Shown piece by piece: positions 1-6,655 of a DNA stretch of 13,254 bases. The translations under genes and the position numbers were made by a program. The notes below the pieces were generated by a model. It ran no database searches and had not been told where the DNA came from. It was given only the letters and a program-made list of their open reading frames with translations. The first letter of the stretch is position 1. The number at the start of each line of letters is the position of its first letter. This DNA is from JAJTFW01 sp964584995 (GTDB lineage: Bacteria; Bacteroidota; Bacteroidia; AKYH767-A; OLB10), in contig CAZPCA010000069.1 in the NCBI GenBank assembly GCA_964584995.1, forward strand, positions 1 through 13,254. The letters are read 5' to 3'.

Positions 1-363
1 ACCGATGATCAGCATGGTCAATCCTGAAAGCATCAATGGATTGGCAAGTGCCGTACCCAATGAGTTACCGGACATGAAGAGTAGGATCTGTCCGATGCCC
101 ATCAGAATTCCGCCGATGAAGATACTCCTGCGGTTCCCCCAATAACGATCCGATATATAACCGCCGATAAGTGGGGTGAGGTACACCAATCCGGTAAAAC
201 TACCGTAGATGTTGGAGGCATCCTTGTCACTGAATAGAAGTGCTTTGGTTAGAAACAACACGAAGAGAGCGCGCATTCCGTAATAACTGAAGCGCTCCCA
301 CATCTCGGTAATGAAGAGTACATAAAGCCCCTTTGGATGGGCAGTGTTTGTTTGTTGGCTCAT
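1..363 (-). CDS. POT/PTR2-family proton-coupled peptide transporter, N-terminal part (partial)
   Basis: This is an inner-membrane, proton-driven di/tripeptide symporter of the major facilitator superfamily. Only the first 121 residues are visible; the gene continues past the left edge. The N-terminus begins MSQQTNTAHPKGLYVLF and runs into TEMWERFSYYGMRALF, the POT signature in helix 1, where the ExxERFxYY core takes part in proton coupling. A second segment, LTPLIGGYISDRYWGNRRSI, is the typical helix 2-3 region with its cytoplasmic DRYxG loop, and hydrophobic, glycine-rich helices follow. The ATG at 363-361 is well supported because it lies the usual short distance before the signature. No Shine-Dalgarno sequence is visible. 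The gene is transcribed divergently from the YbaB gene. Exact substrate range cannot be told from this part. Confidence 0.93.
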   Translation of the reverse strand, partial: MSQQTNTAHPKGLYVLFITEMWERFSYYGMRALFVLFLTKALLFSDKDASNIYGSFTGLVYLTPLIGGYISDRYWGNRRSIFIGGILMGIGQILLFMSGNSLGTALANPLMLSGLTMLIIG

Positions 364-385
364 AGAGGTTGAAGGTATTTCGGCC

Positions 386-393
386 CTAATGTA
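386..393 (-). promoter_or_regulatory. Candidate -7 element of the peptide transporter gene
   Basis: On the minus strand this reads TACATTAG, a 7/8 match to the Bacteroidota -7 consensus TAnnTTTG, 22 bases before the transporter ATG. A TTG occurs upstream but at short spacing. This is a weak candidate, supported mainly by position. Confidence 0.25.
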
Positions 394-502
394 GCGAAAT
401 TTCAATTTCAAGGAATGACTCCGGGGTACATGCTAAATCACTGCATTTTGGTAGCATCGCAGAATGCCGGAAACCATCCTGGAACAGATTACCTTCGTAT
501 CC

Positions 503-805
503 ATGTTTGACTTGATGAACAAATTATCGGAGCTGAAATCCAAAATGGAAGAGGCACGTACTCGGCTTGATGCTATCCGGGTAAACGGTTCGGCCGGAGA
601 CCAGGAAGTGAAGGTCGTTATGAACGGCAATAAAAAAATACTTTCTGTAGACATCGCCGCCCACCTGCTGTTCCCCGAAAAGAAAGAGCAGGTAGAGGAA
701 CTGGTGGAAGTGGCGTTCAGCAGGGCGCTTGCTGAAGCAGAGAATGTCCACGAAACGGAAATGAAAGCGGCCGGACGCGATTTGCTGCCCGGATTACCTT
801 TTTAG
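503..805 (+). CDS. YbaB/EbfC family nucleoid-associated protein
   Basis: This is a small DNA-binding protein of the YbaB/EbfC family; members dimerise and coat or bend DNA, and in many bacteria lie beside dnaX and recR. Read from the ATG at 503 it is 100 residues: a charged N-terminal helix starting MFDLMNKLSELKSKMEEA, a central beta region with VKVVMNGNKKILSVDI (family pattern VKVTxNGxxxxxxVxI), a second helix, and a C-terminus ending LLPGLPF that resembles the proline-rich PGF..PF end of E. coli YbaB. A longer reading from the ATG at 464 adds 13 residues (MPETILEQITFVS) that do not look like the family N-terminus, so I prefer 503. TACCTTCG at 490-497, a near match to TAnnTTTG, sits just before that ATG. 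dnaX and recR are not adjacent here. Confidence 0.88.
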   Translation: MFDLMNKLSELKSKMEEARTRLDAIRVNGSAGDQEVKVVMNGNKKILSVDIAAHLLFPEKKEQVEELVEVAFSRALAEAENVHETEMKAAGRDLLPGLPF

Positions 806-818
806 GCACACTCAGTGA

Positions 819-849
819 TTACCTAAAACAAATTATTTGTTTTAGGTAA
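819..849. terminator. Bidirectional intrinsic terminator between convergent genes
   Basis: A perfect 14-bp inverted repeat (819-832 and 836-849) encloses a 3-base loop TTA. Its arms contain A-rich and T-rich runs on both strands, so the hairpin is followed by U-rich RNA in either direction. It lies 14 bases after the YbaB stop and 7 bases beyond the peptidase stop, as expected for a shared terminator of convergent genes. Confidence 0.75.
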
Positions 850-855
850 CATCAG

Positions 856-2958
856 TCAGTACTTCATGCCGAGCTGATACATCAGAAAGGCGAATACATC
901 GCTTTGCTCCTGAATGAGCTTACCGGTAGGTTTGCCTGCACCATGTCCGGCATCGACATCAATACGGATGAGCACTGGATTTTCACCTGCCTGGACGTCC
1001 TGCAGTCTTGCGGTGAATTTGAACGAATGTCCGGGCACTACGCGGTCGTCATGGTCAGCGGTGGTGACCAAAGTGGCAGGATAACTAACGCCCGCTTTAA
1101 GATTGTGCAGCGGTGAATACGCATAAAGTGCTTTGAATTCATCGGCATTATCGCTGCTGCCATAGTCGCCTGTCCATGCCCAGCCGATGGTGAATTTCTG
1201 AAACCGCAGCATGTCCATAACCCCCACTGCGGGCAAGGCTACCTTGAACAAGTCGGGACGCTGTGTCATCACCGCCCCAACAAGAAGTCCACCATTGGAA
1301 CGACCGCTGATCGCCAGATGGGCGGGATTGGTATAACCCTCCTTGATGAGGTACTCGGCCGCGGCGATGAAATCGTCGAATACATTCTGTTTTTGAAGGC
1401 GAGTACCGGCTTTATGCCATGCGGTTCCGAACTCACCGCCACCCCTTAGGGAAGGCATGGCGAATATCCCGCCCTGCTCTAAAAAGACAAGCCTTTCAGG
1501 TTTAAACTCTGGTGTTTTACTGATATTGAATCCTCCGTAACCGAACAGCAGTGTGGGCGTTTTACCGTCTGGCTTCAGTCCTTTTTTGTGAACGATGAAC
1601 ATCGGTATGCGGGTCCCGTCCTTGCTCGTGTAAAATACCTGCCGTGTTTCATACTCCTCAGGCTTATATGACAGCTGCGTACGGAACTGAATTCCCATGC
1701 TATGGGTTTTCATATTGTAGCGGAAGACCTGGGCCGGCCGGGTAAAAGTGGTCAGGGAGTAGAAGAGCATGGTATCCTTCGCCGAACCGCTGAGTCCTTC
1801 GACAGTACCGGGTCCTTCGAGCGGAATTTCACGCGCCATCTGACCTTTCATATCGTAAATGCTCAGCGCACTGCTGGCATTTTTCAAATAATGCAATACA
1901 ATACTTTTCCAGGAAATCACCGCCCCTTGGAGGATATCTTTCTGTTCGGGAACTACATCTTTCCATGCTCCCGGAACAAGGTTCGATGCATCGATGGACA
2001 CCACTTTTTTTCGTTCCGCCTTGAAGTTCGTCAGGAACAGTAATTGATTGCCTGTGTTTCCGATAAAGTCAAAATCATGCGCGAAATCCTTGATGATGGC
2101 TACCGGACGGCTACCCGCTTTTTGGAGATCCTGAATGAAGAGACTGTTGCCGGAAGTAGACTCCGATCCGGAGATGATCAAAAAGCGTTCGTCATCACTC
2201 ACCGTAGCCTGAAAATTACGCAGCGGGTTCGCTGCATCCTCCCATACCAGAGAGTCCTTCGATGCAGGGGTGTTCAGCCGATGATAATAGACTTTATGGT
2301 TTTTATTCTGGCTGTTGAAATCACCGGTTGAATCATATGCACTGTAGTAAAATCCATCCTTGAACCAGGCGATACCGCTGAACTTGACCCTGCTGATTAC
2401 ATCGGGAAGCGCCTTCAGGGTTTTCACATCTTTTATACGGATACTGTTCCAGTCACTGCCCGCTTCAGATACCTGAAAAGCGACATATTTACCATCTGGC
2501 GAAGGTACTGTTTGCGTGAGAGCGGTAGTGCCGGTTTCGGAAAGCTTGTTGGGGTCGAACCACGCAAAGGGAACATTCTCCAGCGATTTCATGAAAAAAA
2601 GCAGTGGCTGATTCTGTACACCGTCGCTCCTGTAGTAGAAGTAAGACGAACCACATCGAATAGGCGTTGAAAACCGAAGGAATGTCCATAGGTTGCGCAT
2701 ACGCGCCTCCAGACTATCGCGAAAAGGGATACCGGACAAATAACCCTGGGTAAGTTCGTTTTGAATAGTCACCCATTTTTTTGTCTCCAGAGAACGATCT
2801 TCCTCCAGCCAACGGAATGGGTCATCGACCACAATGCCGTGGTAGTTGTCGCGTTGATCCGTTTTACGTGTTTCAGGATAGATGAGCGGTTGTGCGAAGA
2901 GGGAGAGAGTGGCCAGTTGAAAGGCCCAATAGAGGGGAAGTTTAATGCTGATTTTCAT
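856..2958 (-). CDS. Prolyl oligopeptidase (peptidase family S9A), exported
   Basis: This is a serine peptidase cleaving after proline in short peptides, probably in the periplasm. From the ATG at 2958 it has 700 residues. A hydrophobic N-terminal stretch ending LSLFAQ, with cleavage likely near residues 22-24, is a signal peptide. An N-terminal YPETRK...DDPFRWLE segment, a beta-propeller (about residues 70-425) and a C-terminal alpha/beta hydrolase domain follow. The catalytic serine is in GRSNGG (Ser554), the aspartate in DHDDRV (Asp637) and the histidine in DAGHG (His672). Trp595 in FTIGWAW and Arg639 match the P1-stacking and substrate-binding residues of the porcine enzyme. The length is usual for S9A. 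A longer reading begins at a TTG at 2973, but the five extra residues precede the signal peptide and the TTG overlaps a candidate -7 element, so I chose 2958. It shares a terminator with the convergent YbaB gene. Confidence 0.96.
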   Translation of the reverse strand: MKISIKLPLYWAFQLATLSLFAQPLIYPETRKTDQRDNYHGIVVDDPFRWLEEDRSLETKKWVTIQNELTQGYLSGIPFRDSLEARMRNLWTFLRFSTPIRCGSSYFYYRSDGVQNQPLLFFMKSLENVPFAWFDPNKLSETGTTALTQTVPSPDGKYVAFQVSEAGSDWNSIRIKDVKTLKALPDVISRVKFSGIAWFKDGFYYSAYDSTGDFNSQNKNHKVYYHRLNTPASKDSLVWEDAANPLRNFQATVSDDERFLIISGSESTSGNSLFIQDLQKAGSRPVAIIKDFAHDFDFIGNTGNQLLFLTNFKAERKKVVSIDASNLVPGAWKDVVPEQKDILQGAVISWKSIVLHYLKNASSALSIYDMKGQMAREIPLEGPGTVEGLSGSAKDTMLFYSLTTFTRPAQVFRYNMKTHSMGIQFRTQLSYKPEEYETRQVFYTSKDGTRIPMFIVHKKGLKPDGKTPTLLFGYGGFNISKTPEFKPERLVFLEQGGIFAMPSLRGGGEFGTAWHKAGTRLQKQNVFDDFIAAAEYLIKEGYTNPAHLAISGRSNGGLLVGAVMTQRPDLFKVALPAVGVMDMLRFQKFTIGWAWTGDYGSSDNADEFKALYAYSPLHNLKAGVSYPATLVTTADHDDRVVPGHSFKFTARLQDVQAGENPVLIRIDVDAGHGAGKPTGKLIQEQSDVFAFLMYQLGMKY

Positions 2959-2970
2959 GTCGAGAACATG

Positions 2971-2978
2971 CAAAATAA
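2971..2978 (-). promoter_or_regulatory. Candidate -7 element of the prolyl oligopeptidase gene
   Basis: The minus strand reads TTATTTTG, a 7/8 match to TAnnTTTG, 12 bases before the ATG at 2958. No clear -33 TTTG is seen at the expected spacing. Confidence is low; the support is position and the recurrence of this motif before other genes in the window. Confidence 0.3.
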
Positions 2979-3002
2979 AACTATTCGGGATTAAACATGA
3001 CT

Positions 3003-3031
3003 GATAACTTCGGTATTAACCGAATTTTATC
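3003..3031. repeat. Imperfect inverted repeat in the divergent promoter region
   Basis: TTCGGT (3009-3014) and ACCGAA (3019-3024) form a 6-bp stem with loop ATTA. The outer flanks GATAA (3003-3007) and TTATC (3027-3031) extend the symmetry with a small internal bulge. It lies between the peptidase and GNAT-like genes, so it could be a regulator binding site for either; there is no direct evidence. Confidence 0.35.
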
Positions 3032-3095
3032 AATTTTGAGCAATACAATCTCCACCCATTACAATAACTTTTTTTGACATCCGTCTGTTTACCCT

Positions 3096-4292
3096 GTGAT
3101 GTTCGATAAATCAAGGCCTGCCTCTTTAGCGCTCAAGTCATTACTTTTTCCAAGTATCGCGCAAGCGGAACCGCTTGCTCTGGAAGGGTTGCCTTTCTTT
3201 CTGGACATTCCTTATTTGTCTGCCATGGAAAAATCTTCACCGGCAGGAGTGGAATACCGCTACGTCATGGTGAAGCAAGGCAGTAAACCTGCGGCTTTCT
3301 TTTATTTTCAGGCGATTGACCTTTCACAGCTTGAAGTAGGAAGTATCGTACAAGCCGATCAGTACAGCAGAATCATGCAAGGACTATCCCAGGTGATTCA
3401 AAAACTGCTCTTCGGTGTCAGGAGAAATGCACCTAAATACCTGTTGGTCTGTGGCAATATGTGTATCAGCGGTGATTATGGCGCTTTCGTTCGTACCGGT
3501 TTGGAAACTATGGCGGGGGATTTCCTGATGAAGGCGCTGGAAGTCGCCCAAGCAGACCTGAATAAAAATGGCAAAGTAGTGGCCATGGTGGTGAAGGACT
3601 TTCTTCCTGAAAAGGATCATTTTGGAAAAATATTGAAATCCAAAAAGTTCAATGCATTGATGATGGATCCAATCATGGAGATGTCCATTCCCGACACATG
3701 GTCCAATTTCGAAGGGTACCTCGAGGCAATTTCCGCCAAATACCGGCAACGCTATCAGCAGGCTTCAAAAAAGCTGATGGATACAGAACTGCGAACCTTA
3801 TCTACCTCTGAAATTGAACGCGAAACAGACCGCATCAACGAACTTTACCGGCAGGTACAAGCCAAATCCCCGGTGCAGCTTATCAAACCCGATGCTGCTT
3901 ATCTCTTACAACTGGCGGTTCAATTACAGGATAAAATCACCTTCAGAGCCCTCTACAAAGACGGAAAAATGATCGCCTTTTTGACCGGAATTAATGCCGG
4001 AGACCATTACGAGGCGCATCATATCGGTATCGATTACACCTATAATAAATCGCATGCGCTTTACCTCAACATCCTTTATCTCTATATACAACTGGCCCTG
4101 GAGCATAAGGCACAAAAGTTGTCTTTCGGCAGAACTGCCCTTGAGATGAAAACCACGGTTGGTGCAGTTCCCGTTCAATACAATGCCTACTTGAAACTGA
4201 GCAATACCTTGCTCAATGGCATGGCATGCCATCTTCTACCGGATGGATCCGGCGATACCTGGATACCGCGCAATCCATTTAAAAGTAATTGA
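3096..4292 (+). CDS. FemAB/GNAT-like acyltransferase-fold protein, function unknown
   Basis: A cytoplasmic protein of 398 residues with no signal peptide or membrane helix. The C-terminal part (about residues 280-370) has the look of a GNAT/FemAB fold: FRALYKDGKMIAFLTG as the central beta hairpin, YEAHHIGIDYTYNKSHALY, a helix, then LSFGRTALEMKTTVGA, which resembles the FGR(S/T)...K...GA motif of FemAB-like acetyltransferases. Residues 205-255 (YLEAISAKYRQRYQQASKK and on) are basic and helical, as in FemAB-like proteins. The N-terminal half (residues 30-190) is probably a second, degenerate GNAT-like lobe with IDLSQLE and LVCGNMCISGDYG. The substrate is unknown; family members attach amino acids or acyl groups to cell-wall, lipid or polysaccharide acceptors. 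Translation may start at GTG 3096 or ATG 3099. The gene lies divergent from the peptidase. Confidence 0.8.
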   Translation: MMFDKSRPASLALKSLLFPSIAQAEPLALEGLPFFLDIPYLSAMEKSSPAGVEYRYVMVKQGSKPAAFFYFQAIDLSQLEVGSIVQADQYSRIMQGLSQVIQKLLFGVRRNAPKYLLVCGNMCISGDYGAFVRTGLETMAGDFLMKALEVAQADLNKNGKVVAMVVKDFLPEKDHFGKILKSKKFNALMMDPIMEMSIPDTWSNFEGYLEAISAKYRQRYQQASKKLMDTELRTLSTSEIERETDRINELYRQVQAKSPVQLIKPDAAYLLQLAVQLQDKITFRALYKDGKMIAFLTGINAGDHYEAHHIGIDYTYNKSHALYLNILYLYIQLALEHKAQKLSFGRTALEMKTTVGAVPVQYNAYLKLSNTLLNGMACHLLPDGSGDTWIPRNPFKSN

Positions 4293-4323
4293 CCGATTCC
4301 AAGTGGATTTTTATCCCTGAAAT

Positions 4324-4360
4324 TGCACTGTTCACCTAAAAAAGTAAGCAGAACAGTGTA
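4324..4360. repeat. Inverted repeat between the GNAT-like gene and the small T9SS gene
   Basis: TGCACTGTTC (4324-4333) pairs with GAACAGTGTA (4351-4360), ten pairs including one G-U, around a 17-base A-rich loop. No T-tract follows, so it is not a standard intrinsic terminator. It lies directly upstream of a perfect TAnnTTTG element and could instead be an operator. Confidence 0.35.
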
Positions 4361-4369
4361 CTGCAGGTC

Positions 4370-4377
4370 TACATTTG
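4370..4377 (+). promoter_or_regulatory. Candidate -7 promoter element of the small T9SS gene
   Basis: TACATTTG is a perfect match to the Bacteroidota -7 consensus TAnnTTTG, 16 bases before the ATG at 4394. No TTTG is found at the usual -33 spacing, so strength is uncertain. Confidence 0.5.
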
Positions 4378-4393
4378 TCAAAACGGCAATTCA

Positions 4394-4768
4394 ATGAAAC
4401 GACTTTTTAGCTGTACAGGGTGTTTGGCTTTTGCGCTGTTGACCTTCACTGCGGATGCTTCGGTGGATGTGTATCGGAAAAAGTTTGTCCATCATCCTGT
4501 TTCATCCGGGACTTCATCCAAAGTCTATCCCAATCCGTTCAGTTATGAAACCACCATTTTTTATCAGGCTGACTTCGACGGATTCGTTAGAATGAACCTT
4601 TACAGCACACAAGGTAAGTTCCTTGGACAATTGTTCAATGGACTTGTAGAAAGGGGAAACCGCTACCAGGTAGACTTGAATGCAGACAGACTTAATGCAG
4701 GTATATATTATTACACAATAGAATCCGATGATTCGGTAATACAAGAACGTTTGGAAATAGTTCGTTGA
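4394..4768 (+). CDS. Small secreted protein consisting mostly of a T9SS type A sorting domain
   Basis: The protein has 124 residues. An N-terminal signal peptide (MKRLFSCTGCLAFALLTFTADA, cleavage near residues 20-22) is followed by about 20 linker residues. The rest, from VYPNPFSYETTIFY (about residue 43) to LEIVR at the end, is a T9SS type A C-terminal sorting domain. The hallmarks are YPNPF at its start, the central MNLYSTQGKFL strand, LNAGIYYYTI near the end and a C-terminal strand ending in a basic residue. In usual cargo this domain is an 80-residue tail on a large passenger that is exported across the outer membrane, then removed or used for lipopolysaccharide anchoring. Here there is almost no passenger. 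It has its own candidate promoter and a terminator, so it looks like a free-standing gene, not the remnant of a frame-shifted larger one; the preceding gene encodes an unrelated cytoplasmic protein. Confidence 0.85.
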   Translation: MKRLFSCTGCLAFALLTFTADASVDVYRKKFVHHPVSSGTSSKVYPNPFSYETTIFYQADFDGFVRMNLYSTQGKFLGQLFNGLVERGNRYQVDLNADRLNAGIYYYTIESDDSVIQERLEIVR

Positions 4769-4795
4769 ATATGTGTTTTATGGTTTGATTGGGTG

Positions 4796-4822
4796 AACGG
4801 GATCTCTTCGGAGATCCTGTTT
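4796..4822 (+). terminator. Intrinsic terminator with UUCG tetraloop after the small T9SS gene
   Basis: GGATCTC (4800-4806) and GAGATCC (4811-4817) form a perfect 7-bp stem around the very stable C(UUCG)G tetraloop. The stem extends outward through one G-U pair to about 11 bp (4796-4821) and is followed by a short, broken T-rich run. It lies 27 bases after the stop of the T9SS gene and before the cmk promoter, so it separates the two units. Confidence 0.65.
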
Positions 4823-4864
4823 GCTTTAGGCCGGTTCGAAATGGACAGGTAAATGGGAAATCCC

Positions 4865-4872
4865 TATCTTTG
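4865..4872 (+). promoter_or_regulatory. Candidate -7 element of the cmk gene, very close to the start codon
   Basis: TATCTTTG matches TAnnTTTG exactly. Only six bases (TATATC) separate it from the cmk ATG at 4879, so the transcript would have almost no 5' leader. The element also helps fix the start at 4879. No good -33 TTTG is visible at 18-21 bases. Confidence 0.5.
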
Positions 4873-4878
4873 TATATC

Positions 4879-5592
4879 ATGGATTGTAGTTTGATAATCG
4901 CCATTGACGGATACTCTTCCTGCGGGAAAAGCACCGTTGCCAAAGCACTGGCAAGGCGATTAGGTATTCACTACATCGATTCAGGGGCCATGTATCGTGC
5001 CGTCACCCTGTATTTCCTCGAAAACGATATCCCTGTGCCAGGTCCCGAAGAACTACTTTCCTCGGATTACGATTATGACCGGGTCATGCAACAAATTGAA
5101 ATTTCGTTCCGCTTCAACCCGGAGAGTGGCTTCAGCGAGGTTTACCTCAACGGGCGTAATGTAGAGCAGGAAATTCGAAGTATGGCCATCAATGAACAGG
5201 TTAGCCATGTCAGCGCCATCAAGTGCGTCAGAAGGCACCTGGTCAAGATGCAGCAGGAGGGAGCGGCAGAGGGTGGACTGGTGATGGACGGACGTGATAT
5301 CGGAACGACCGTTTTCCCCCATGCTGACCTCAAAATTTTCATGAAAGCCGACCCGATTGTCAGGGCGAACAGAAGGTTCAAAGAGCTCGCCGAAAAAGGG
5401 GTGAAAGTCACCCTCGACGAAGTGGTGCAAAATGTCATCGGCCGTGATTATGAAGACACGCATAGGGAAGAATCTCCTTTGCGCAAAGCGGAGGATGCCA
5501 TCATTCTCGACAATACTCACTTGAGTCCCGATGAGCAGGTGGACTTTGTGATGAATGAAGTTCAAAAACTGCTCAGCAAAGCATCCGCATAA
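4879..5592 (+). CDS. cmk: (d)CMP kinase (cytidylate kinase)
   Basis: Transfers phosphate from ATP to CMP or dCMP in the cytoplasm, feeding CDP and dCDP into RNA, DNA and lipid precursor pools. The protein has 237 residues, close to the family norm of 220-230. The P-loop is GYSSCGKST (residues 11-19), followed by IDSGAMYRA (33-41), which binds substrate. DGRDIGT (137-143) is the conserved nucleotide-binding motif, and RDYEDTHREESPL (from 189) carries the lid arginines. An open reading frame extends upstream to 4789, but the added residues are not family-like and cover the promoter element and terminator, so 4879 is the start. It is followed by ispH 30 bases downstream, and rpsA comes next; cmk next to rpsA is a widespread bacterial arrangement. 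Confidence 0.96.
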   Translation: MDCSLIIAIDGYSSCGKSTVAKALARRLGIHYIDSGAMYRAVTLYFLENDIPVPGPEELLSSDYDYDRVMQQIEISFRFNPESGFSEVYLNGRNVEQEIRSMAINEQVSHVSAIKCVRRHLVKMQQEGAAEGGLVMDGRDIGTTVFPHADLKIFMKADPIVRANRRFKELAEKGVKVTLDEVVQNVIGRDYEDTHREESPLRKAEDAIILDNTHLSPDEQVDFVMNEVQKLLSKASA

Positions 5593-5604
5593 ACCCAACG
5601 CATC

Positions 5605-5612
5605 CATATTTG
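5605..5612 (+). promoter_or_regulatory. Possible weak -7 element before ispH
   Basis: CATATTTG is a 7/8 match to TAnnTTTG in the 30-base gap between cmk and ispH, 10 bases before the ispH ATG. ispH may simply be read through from cmk. Weak candidate only. Confidence 0.2.
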
Positions 5613-5622
5613 TTACAGGAAT

Positions 5623-6516
5623 ATGCAAGTGACCATAGACAGTAATTCAGGCTTTTGTTTCGGGGTAGTTTATGCCATCCAGATGGCAGAAGACGAACTG
5701 GACCGAACAGGTCACCTGTATTGTCTTGGTGACATTGTCCACAATGGGGAAGAGGTGGAGAGGCTGAAAGCAAAAGGTCTTGAAATTATTGACCATCAGC
5801 AACTTCAAACACTCAAGGATTGCAAGGTTCTCATCCGCGCTCACGGAGAACCTCCATCCACGTATCAATTGGCTATCCGGAACAATATCGAACTCATCGA
5901 TGCATCTTGTCCTGTGGTACTGAAACTTCAGCACCGTGTTAAAACCAGTTTTGAAGAGGTGGAGGGGCTGGGTGGTCAGGTGGTGATTTATGGACAACCC
6001 GGACATGCAGAAGTCAATGGACTGGTGGGCCAAACAGAGGGCAAAGCCATCGTTGTATTTTCCGAAGAAGACCTGGACACTATCAATTACGATTTACCTG
6101 TTCATTTTTTCTCTCAAACCACCAAGAGCACCAAGGGGTTTGAAAAGATGGAGCGGCTCATTCAGGAGCGCATCCTACAGCACAAAGGTTCACTGGAAGA
6201 GGGAGACTTCGTATCCAACGACACTCTTTGCAGACAAGTATCCAACCGCGAACCCCAGTTACTGAAATTCGCCACAGCTCACGATGTGGTTGTATTCGTA
6301 AGCGGACGCAAGAGTTCCAACGGCAAGGCCCTTTACTCCGTTTGTCAATCCGTAAATCCGCGCTCGTATTTCATTTCCCATCCGGATGAACTCAACAGCG
6401 AATGGTTTGCCTCCTTTTCTACGGTAGGTATTGCCGGAGCCACATCCACGCCTATGTGGTTGATGGAGCAGGTTGCTGACAGGATAAGCCGCATCAATAG
6501 CACTGTAAGTGCTTGA
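5623..6516 (+). CDS. ispH: 4-hydroxy-3-methylbut-2-enyl diphosphate reductase (IspH/LytB)
   Basis: Catalyses the last step of the non-mevalonate (MEP) isoprenoid pathway, reducing HMBPP to IPP and DMAPP with a [4Fe-4S] cluster in the cytoplasm. The protein has 297 residues. The three cluster cysteines are present: Cys12 in GFCFGV, Cys96 in DASCPVV and Cys203 in DTLCRQVSNRE. Substrate-binding residues also stand out: His40 in IVHN, His74 in RAHGEP, His128 and Glu130 in GQPGHAEVNG, the TTKST segment near residue 167, SSN at 231-233 and Ser275 in GATSTP. All positions correspond well to the E. coli enzyme. Its presence indicates use of the MEP pathway. A weak AGGA precedes the ATG, the closest thing to a Shine-Dalgarno sequence in the window. 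Confidence 0.97.
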   Translation: MQVTIDSNSGFCFGVVYAIQMAEDELDRTGHLYCLGDIVHNGEEVERLKAKGLEIIDHQQLQTLKDCKVLIRAHGEPPSTYQLAIRNNIELIDASCPVVLKLQHRVKTSFEEVEGLGGQVVIYGQPGHAEVNGLVGQTEGKAIVVFSEEDLDTINYDLPVHFFSQTTKSTKGFEKMERLIQERILQHKGSLEEGDFVSNDTLCRQVSNREPQLLKFATAHDVVVFVSGRKSSNGKALYSVCQSVNPRSYFISHPDELNSEWFASFSTVGIAGATSTPMWLMEQVADRISRINSTVSA

Positions 6517-6581
6517 CCTGCAGTATTTATTACAAAGCTCCTGGTTTCGGTTTCATTTTCGCATCCAAATAGGGGTTCGGT

Positions 6582-6611
6582 TTTGATTTTCAATTTCTTT
6601 GCCTATCTTTG
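6582..6611 (+). promoter_or_regulatory. Promoter of rpsA (TTTG / TAnnTTTG)
   Basis: TTTG at 6582-6585 and TATCTTTG at 6604-6611 are separated by 18 bases, close to the spacing known for Bacteroidota vegetative promoters (-33 TTTG, -7 TAnnTTTG). The predicted start of transcription lies near 6617, giving a leader of about 40 bases before the rpsA ATG. Confidence 0.65.
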
Positions 6612-6622
6612 CCGTCCCTTTC

Positions 6623-6637
6623 GCAGGCCTTTCCTGC
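6623..6637 (+). other. Small hairpin in the rpsA 5' leader
   Basis: GCAGG (6623-6627) pairs with CCTGC (6633-6637) around a CCTTT loop, 18 bases before the rpsA ATG. It would lie in the short rpsA mRNA leader. S1 represses its own translation in E. coli through leader structure; whether this small hairpin plays such a role is a guess. Confidence 0.25.
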
Positions 6638-6655
6638 CGATAGTGTATTGTTAAG

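Noticed and set aside
4789..4878. An N-terminal extension of cmk by 30 residues.
   Set aside because: It covers the UUCG terminator stem and the TATCTTTG element, and the residues do not match the (d)CMP kinase N-terminus, which starts directly before the P-loop.
5053..5628. A 191-codon minus-strand open frame across cmk.
   Set aside because: It is antisense to the full cmk coding region, with no family signature and no promoter; a shadow frame.
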